Source: Carboxylicivirga fragile
Lineage (GTDB): Bacteria; Bacteroidota; Bacteroidia; Bacteroidales; Marinilabiliaceae
Assembly: GCA_025499625.1 (NCBI GenBank)
Contig: JAFMVD010000020.1
Coordinates: 24,662-88,661 of the forward strand
Length of the DNA stretch: 64,000 nt
Direction of reading: 5' to 3'
The notes under the pieces are model-generated. The model had not been told where the DNA came from. It did not search any database and saw only the letters and a list, made by a program, of their open reading frames with translations. Of the stretch, positions 63,908 to 64,000 are shown piece by piece; position 1 is the stretch's first letter, and every line of letters starts with the position of its first letter. The position numbers and the translations under genes were made by a program.

Positions 63908-64000
63908 GAGGCTGTCTCAAAAGTCAAAAAAGAATCTTTGAAACTTATAATTTGTAACTAACTTCAATATTTGTTACCCCTAAATCCCCTGAAGGGGACT
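63908..64000. repeat. Repeat-like sequence after recA, cut by the right edge
   Basis: GAGGCTGTCTCAAAAGTC at 63908-63925 resembles the terminal repeats of transposable elements in Bacteroidota, from memory. The last bases form a TCCCCT-GA-AGGGGA hairpin (63985-63998), similar to short dispersed repeats of this phylum. No transposase is in the window, so it is either the end of an element lying to the right or a small intergenic repeat. Confidence 0.4.

Overview
The window looks like chromosome of a Bacteroidota bacterium, most likely an anaerobic or facultative marine-type member of the Bacteroidia (Marinilabiliales-like; the order is inferred). The DNA is AT-rich. Several genes are preceded by the Bacteroidota -7 element TAnnTTTG. 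Shine-Dalgarno sequences are mostly absent. There are type IX secretion (T9SS) clients with both kinds of C-terminal sorting domain, a PorP/SprF protein, a TonB-dependent receptor, a class III fructose-bisphosphatase and many surface lipoproteins. No rRNA operon, CRISPR array, prophage or complete insertion sequence was seen.

Layout, 1-12 kb: the end of a U32 peptidase; a BtuB-like TonB receptor (minus); a tight plus-strand operon (DUF4097-like surface protein, aminopeptidase P, GT2 glycosyltransferase, TlpA-like thioredoxin, DUF4465 lipoprotein); a T9SS-exported serine protease and a cation/proton antiporter (minus). 13-20 kb: a minus-strand acyl-phosphate cluster, pta - ackA - hbd-like - ackA - ptb - buk, which would make ATP from acetyl-CoA and butyryl-CoA. 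It has two acetate kinases, hairpins in two of its gaps and a perfect palindrome in a third, and a 3-hydroxyacyl-CoA dehydrogenase homologue with altered active-site residues. 20-36 kb: mixed housekeeping and envelope genes (DUF1338, TonB-plug fusion, nitrilase, BamA-like barrel, DUF819 transporter, PBP4, FabG, chemoreceptor, SucD, amidotransferase, DEAD helicase, LRR protein).

36-50 kb: a PorP/SprF gene and, upstream of it in the same direction, a 12.8-kb gene for a 4257-residue secreted adhesin. The adhesin carries 22 Calx-beta repeats in a regular three-module order and a gliding-type T9SS sorting domain. 50-57 kb: a small barrel protein, class III FBPase, a large KamA-family radical SAM enzyme, then a small degraded island. 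The island holds a frameshifted AAA/DUF4143 ATPase and lies between a truncated tRNA-Pro remnant and two intact tRNA-Pro genes plus tRNA-Ser. 57-64 kb: floA-nfeD-clpS operon, a TPR/PD40/SPOR envelope protein, bcp and recA, then repeat-like sequence at the right edge.

How the genes work together: the 13-20 kb cluster supplies substrate-level phosphorylation at the end of fermentation. The surface proteins (two T9SS clients, PorP/SprF, TonB receptor, lipoproteins) describe a cell adapted to attach to particles and scavenge nutrients. The strongest candidates for something new are the three-module super-repeat of the adhesin, the acyl-phosphate operon with its unusual dehydrogenase, and the tRNA-Pro island. 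No wholly undescribed multi-gene defence or mobile system could be supported.
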